Positions 59,194-64,000 of a stretch of 64,000 bases of DNA are shown here, in pieces. Source of the stretch: Theobroma cacao (Eukaryota; Streptophyta; Magnoliopsida; Malvales; Malvaceae); NCBI RefSeq assembly GCF_000208745.1, contig NC_030851.1:6458005-6522004 (forward strand). The letters are read 5' to 3'. How positions within the stretch are numbered: the first letter of the stretch is position 1; every line of letters begins with the position of its first letter. The translations under genes and the position numbers were made by a program. The notes beneath the pieces are model-generated. The model saw only the letters and a program-made list of their open reading frames with translations, did no database searches and was not told the origin of the DNA.

Positions 59194-61360
59194 ATGACGA
59201 GAAATATCAGCCTTCGTCCTTTACGTTCAGTCCGCAGTGCGTTTCTTTACGGTGTTTCCGCCCATATAATCTTTCTTGGCCTCCTCATCTGTTTCGGAAA
59301 TTTTGTCTGCAGTTTCATCCAACGCCTGTCTCCCCAGCCCTTTCTGCCGGTACTCATTGCCTTCTCTTTTCGTCACTTTCTTCTACTTTATTTGCATATT
59401 TTCTTTCAACTAATTTTTTGATTAACTTTGCGCTGTTTTGAAGCTGGAGCCACTCCCAGAGACTGCAATCTTTCACTCTCCCGAGGTTTTCAAGCTGGAT
59501 TATGCAGAGATGGAGAGACGTTTCAAGATCTTCCTGTACCCGGATGGAGACCCTAATATGTACTATCATACACCAAGGAGTCTTTCCGGCAAGTATACCA
59601 GTGAAGGGTATTTCTTTAAGAACATTAGAGAAAGTCGGTTTTTGACAAATGACCCTGAAAGTGCTCATCTCTTCTTCATTCCCATTTCCTGTCATAAAAT
59701 GAGAGGCAAGGTAATTTTGATGTCTCTTTTGCGCTATTAGTTCCGATTCAAGAAAAGAATGCTTTCTTTTACATCTCTTTCTTTGGGCCTCACTCCTCAC
59801 TGATGTCAATGTGCAGGGACTCTCTTATGAGAACATGACCAGAACCGTCCAGGAATATGTGGAAAGCTTGATGGTCAAGTACCCTTTCTGGAATAGAACT
59901 TTAGGTGCTGATCACTTTTTCGTGACTTGCCATGACATTGGCTTGAAGGCTACTGTAGGAGTTGCCCATCTTGTCAAGAATTCAATTCGAGTTGCGTGCA
60001 CAAGTGGAGATGATGATGGATATATCCCACACAAGGACTTCCCTCTTCCTCAAATAGTGCAGCCATTTTCTCTTCCCGCTGCAAGATTTGACCCTGAGAA
60101 TAGGTAACTCCAACTTTGCTATTACACGTGCTCTTGAAATTTGATTCTTCTGGAACATTCATTGACAATTGAAACCGAAATATTTAGTGCCTGGGGATTT
60201 CTTTTATTTAAGTGCTCTTGCATGGATAGAATCTGCTTTAACTAACTTCTCCAGTAGAACAAGGCTGTGACTTGCACACCACCATATCAATTTACCTCTA
60301 AAATTACATGAATACACTGGCTTATGGCTTATGTTGCAGGTATACATCAGGATTCTGGGCTGGCAGCAAGTCTGAGCTAAGACGTGAACTGGTTAGTGCT
60401 TGGCAGAATGACACAGAGCTTGACATTCAGAGCAATTATATGATTAATGTCTCACACCTAGAGAAGTTCAACACAGCTAAATTTTGCATGTGTCCTGGTT
60501 GGTCTGACGTCCATGGCTCACGTATAGCGCTCTCCATTCACCATGGATGTGTCCCTGGTAAGATCCTTAATTTTCTAACATGTTTCTTTATAAATGCTCC
60601 TTTCTCATTTTTTGCCTCCTTTCCTTAAATTTTCTATACATAGACCTTTCCTGGTTGATTTATTTTGCTTCATCTATTGTGATTGGCTTCCTAAGCTGTT
60701 TAATTCTCTTCTTCCTCCAGCTATTATGTCAGGTCACCATGATTTGCCATTCAATGATATTCTTGATTGGAGCAAGTTCTCAATAATAATCAAGGAAGAT
60801 GAGGTTCAACAGATTAAGCACATTCTTGAGAGAATATCCTATGACAGATTCAAATCTCTGCATTACAATACTGTGCAGGTAACAAATGCGAATATCATAG
60901 AAAACTCTAATTATTTATTTTTTAAAATTTCAATGTGTTTGAAATTATAAAACGATGATTTACTAATTATTTTGGTATGGCTGCAAATCAGGTGCAGAGG
61001 CATCTACAGTGGAACTCACCTCCCATCAAATATGATGCATTTCATATGGTCATGTATCAGCTGTGGCAGCGCCGTCATGTTACCAAGTACCGAACGTATT
61101 GAATTACTAGACGATGTGCCTGGTACACTCACTCTAGTGCCTTCGAAGCCTTTTATTTTCGGATGATTGTACAATCCAAATTTTGGTCTTCTCCTTGTAA
61201 GGAGTAATCCTCCCATGTTCGAAAAATCATGACAAAGGCATAGCTGGATATGTCTGTCAAGTAATTGTGCCCCTGGGCCTGATTCAACAAGCTTGTCTTC
61301 CATTTTTCACCGCAACGATCCACCTCAAACTTTTAGCCTTACCATATCAAGTACCTAAAT
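59021..61360 (+). repeat. Segmental duplication, copy 2 (GT47 locus)
   Basis: Same-orientation duplicate of 34678-37032. The intron between exons 2 and 3 is identical in the two copies over its ~106 bases, and exon 3 differs by only a few bases, while exon 1 is strongly diverged. The duplicated block flanks the peptidase, CHCH and DRP3 genes. Confidence 0.9.
59194..61102 (+). CDS. Exostosin-family glycosyltransferase (GT47), copy 2
   Basis: Predicted 398 aa. Exons: 59194-59349, 59444-59710, 59817-60103, 60340-60557, 60721-60878, 60992-61102. Domain layout is as in copy 1: FKIFLYPDGDPNMYYHTP, DHFFVTCHD, GSRIALSIHHGCVP.IMS.HHDLPFND. Differences from copy 1 after exon 1 are few: three residues fewer near the exon 2 start, GF to GL in exon 3, YALGFW to YTSGFW, loss of one Leu (AGSKSEL), SHVHG to SDVHG, and VIMSD to AIMSG in the sugar-nucleotide motif. 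The copy 1 stop TAG is TAC here, adding YRTY before TGA. Exon 1 differs at about half its residues and its hydrophobic anchor is shorter (HIIFLGLLICF). Probably a Golgi enzyme; acceptor unknown. Confidence 0.87.
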
Positions 61361-61773
61361 ATCATAGGTTCCCTGCTGCCACTATGCACGTAACCATGAA
61401 CTTCCGAAACAAGTAAAACTCCGGTGACATTGCCCTTGTACATCTCCGATTGAGTAATTGATGGCTCATCCTGCATTTTGTACCATTTACTTAATGCACA
61501 TGAAATGCCTGTTGGATTTAAAACTTACAATTACATTCGCTTAACATGGAAGAGGCAGCAATGAGCAAGGCACAAAATATTATTCACATTATATGAAATA
61601 ACAAAAAGCCCGCGTTAAGTCCAGCAGCTCACGTACAGGGGAATTCTATGTCTATAAACAAAACATCTCTGGAAATCTATTGTTAGTCAATACCAGTTCT
61701 GCTCGATCAAACATGTCATAAAAGAAACCTCCTCCACCTGGAAGATTGAACTTCACATACATATCGCAACATC
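61361..61773. other. Short convergent intergenic region
   Basis: Unique sequence between the end of the GT47 duplication and the stop codon of the minus-strand gene; probably contains the 3' UTR of the latter. No other feature seen. Confidence 0.45.
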
Positions 61774-64000
61774 TTAAGTCCCAGGCCACTCGGTCCCAAT
61801 GTTGGTATCATCAATGTCCACCTGTAAGTTTTGTATTCATGAACTTGCAGAAGTAATAACATTTTTGGCTATTAAGCCCATCTGAAGTATATGGTTAGTC
61901 TCCTATATGGTTGATGCCAGGTTGCTAAAAAACCACTACCTGCTCATCAAAATGCGAAGGAATCTCAAAATCTGACCCAGAGGCATCGGCAAGCTCTTCC
62001 AGTGTTTCCTGCATGTCCTATTGCATGTAGACAAGCTTTCTTAGAGAGTAAAATATGCCTTTGAGAGCTACTCTTAAATGTTCTGCACCTAAGACTTTGA
62101 ACCAAAAGAAGAAATAATAACTCTCCCTTACGCAATTACTTAAGAGAACACTATTATTAGTTAAACACCAGAGCTTCTTAAACAAATACTGGAATAAATT
62201 GTTTCTATCAAACCCAGTTCAATTTAATTGCTTGTGAACCAACAGAATACCTCATCATCAAGGTTGACTGAGGAATTCACCACTTGGATGGGAAAAGGAT
62301 GTGAGTTTTCTGCAAATTCCTGCATATCAGTAGACAACATTTGGTAAATCAACAAAAGACAATCACTTGCAGACTGTAATTCTAGCTAATGAACTTGTGC
62401 AGCAAGAAGACAACATTACTATTGAGAAGTTCAATACACTAGGAGACACTTCTGTTATATTTGATAAAGGCTCATTATACAGAAGTGACTTCTTAAGCAT
62501 CTCTATACAACAAGGTTCAAACAAGACCACATCTTTGCCAGCATGGCATATAATGAACTCAATTTGATTGTCACTACCCCAAAAATTCTTGGTACATCGA
62601 CTTTGAAATATCATATGCCATTCAGAATCTGGCTTATAATTGGAAAATCACGAGATGAATCCCTCCCATCCATCCATTAATTGAATCTCACCTGCTCGTT
62701 TGATCTTATCAAATGATTTACAGAATCCAAATGCACTGGCTTGGTCTCTTCTGGGCTTCCCTGATGATAGAAAATGGAAAATTCCAAAAAGTCATGCCAG
62801 GATGAAGCATCAGTAGTCTGGGTTTCACAGTTAACATTGCTTCTATATATGAAAAAAGGTACATTAATGGCACAACAAAAATAAAACCTAACTAAAAAAA
62901 GTGCATAATGCTTAGTGTAAAAACAAACTCAGCACTTGCAAATTATCATGTTACATTCATGTTTGCCTAAACTGATCCAAGGAAATTGATACCTCCTCAT
63001 CATCGTTGGCAAATGAATTTTCGGGTTCCATGGTTGAAGGCTTAGTATCAGTTGGAGTTTCCTGTGAGATAAAAAGACTTATTTCTGAAGTGAATAAAAT
63101 GCTTTCCTGGTTCACAACTAGAGAAAAAAAAGCACTAATAACAACTGAGAATGAGATTGCTATAATTAAGTAAACACCCAATGGTAGTGAATAAAAACAC
63201 ATCAGCATCTCCATATACATACCGGCTCATTTGAATCAAAGTGAGCATTCCTCCCTCCTTTTCTAAGATCTTTAAGTGTTCCCTAGCAATCAAAAGACAT
63301 AGTGAACAATATGGTATTATTATTATAGATACTAAAGCATCTACTGCCCTAGTAGGAATCTCAACATCAAGGAAGAACCAGGTTGATTACAAAATGAAGT
63401 TATCACGCCAAAGAGATTCAACAAGAAATTTGTCCAAATGCATATATTCCCCATTTTCTTCCATTATCAAAACTACCAATCAGCATCATGTAATTGCATA
63501 TCAAGCGCACTCTCAGAGCCAAGATTAATCTCATAACCTTGGCCATACTTTTATCAGCCTGCTATTTCTATAAGACAATGTCATAATCCAATTAACCATG
63601 TTCAATCAATGGTAGGCATAGAGGTAGGCTAGCTTGTATTTAAAATAATCTAAATGAATGTTGTGTGCATTATAGATGTGAAGAAGGTAATAAAGCTGAC
63701 TCCCAATAGAAAGGAAAACCAACCCCCAAATAATTCAAAATCTGATAATGACATTACCGTAGAAGGTTTTCAAGTAAGATTTGTCATAGAAGGTTGTCAA
63801 AGCTTGTAGCTACAAGTGTTACAACAGACTATAACCTAAACAACCAACAAAACTGGCAAAAGCCAGTAAACTTTAATAACAAAATTAAATTCAAGTTTGA
63901 ATTTTCAACCATGCATAACTATGTCATCAAAAATTAATAATAAGCAACTGAAAAGTAAAGCTTCATACATAGCAATTTATGACTATTCTACACCTACCTT
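61774..64000 (-). CDS. Unrecognised acidic protein, 3' part (gene runs off the window)
   Basis: A chain of short exons on the minus strand, all phase 0 and bounded by consensus sites: 63282-63223, 63061-62993, 62760-62692, 62319-62251, 62017-61940, 61821-61774; an exon end (aag/gtaggt) at 63998 continues past the window edge. Lengths are 60, 69, 69, 69, 78 and 48 nt. The last ends ..GTEWPGT and TAA. The peptides are hydrophilic and strongly acidic, often closing in clusters such as FDSNEP, NDDEE, RSNEQ, NLDDE and SHFDEQ. No catalytic motif or membrane segment is visible. I do not recognise the family; it looks like a disordered C-terminal tail. Exons may be missing between 63283 and 63997. 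Confidence 0.6.

Noticed and set aside
1..64000. CRISPR arrays, bacterial operons or phage-like systems
   Set aside because: The window is plant nuclear DNA with spliced genes; the only tandem arrays are the minisatellite and microsatellites listed.

Overview
This is a stretch of plant nuclear DNA. It has AT-rich intergenic sequence, genes with many short GT-AG introns, a decayed Ty1-copia retrotransposon, and protein families of flowering plants (FAR1-type DNA-binding domain, HVA22, UGT, DRP3). Gene content fits a eudicot, probably a rosid; the sequence alone does not fix the species. I rebuilt gene models by hand from reading frames, splice sites and paralogue comparison. Every complete model closes in frame across all its exons.

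Layout. 1.5-9.6 kb (+): a 709-codon gene joining an N-terminal FAR1-type zinc-finger DNA-binding domain to a complete methylmalonate-semialdehyde dehydrogenase (ALDH6) body. 10.0-14.65 kb: a degenerate copia element with an internal 27-bp minisatellite. 15.2-20.5 kb (+): the ordinary mitochondrial ALDH6 paralogue, same intron plan. 21.55-24.23 kb (-): an HVA22 (TB2/DP1) protein with two U1-type zinc fingers and a tandemly duplicated exon. 24.78-26.74 kb: a large inverted-repeat (foldback) element. 26.75-28.14 kb (-): an intronless flavonoid 3-O-glycosyltransferase-type UGT. 28.66-34.02 kb (+): GPI transamidase subunit PIG-U, divergent from the UGT over a 518-bp shared promoter interval. 34.85-36.73 kb (+): exostosin-type GT47 glycosyltransferase, copy 1. 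36.7-42.9 kb: gene-poor. 42.9-45.9 kb (+): class-I glutamine amidotransferase-like gamma-glutamyl peptidase. 47.46-49.07 kb (-): twin CX9C (CHCHD2/MIX17-type) protein. 50.74-58.09 kb (+): dynamin-related protein 3 (DRP3). 59.19-61.10 kb (+): GT47 copy 2, part of a ~2.35-kb duplication of the copy 1 locus. 61.77-64.0 kb (-): 3' part of an unrecognised acidic protein built from short phase-0 exons.

The genes do not form a pathway. Three concern mitochondria (ALDH6 in valine/thymine catabolism, CHCHD2-like, DRP3 fission GTPase), but they lie far apart, so I treat this as coincidence.

The main candidate for something new is the first gene. Its FAR1 exon sits exactly where the paralogue has its mitochondrial transit-peptide exon, at the same splice phase. 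The enzyme body keeps the catalytic Cys but replaces the conserved catalytic Asn by Asp and changes residues of the cofactor-binding motifs. This suggests an enzyme body redirected to DNA, as a metabolite-sensing or pseudoenzyme regulator.
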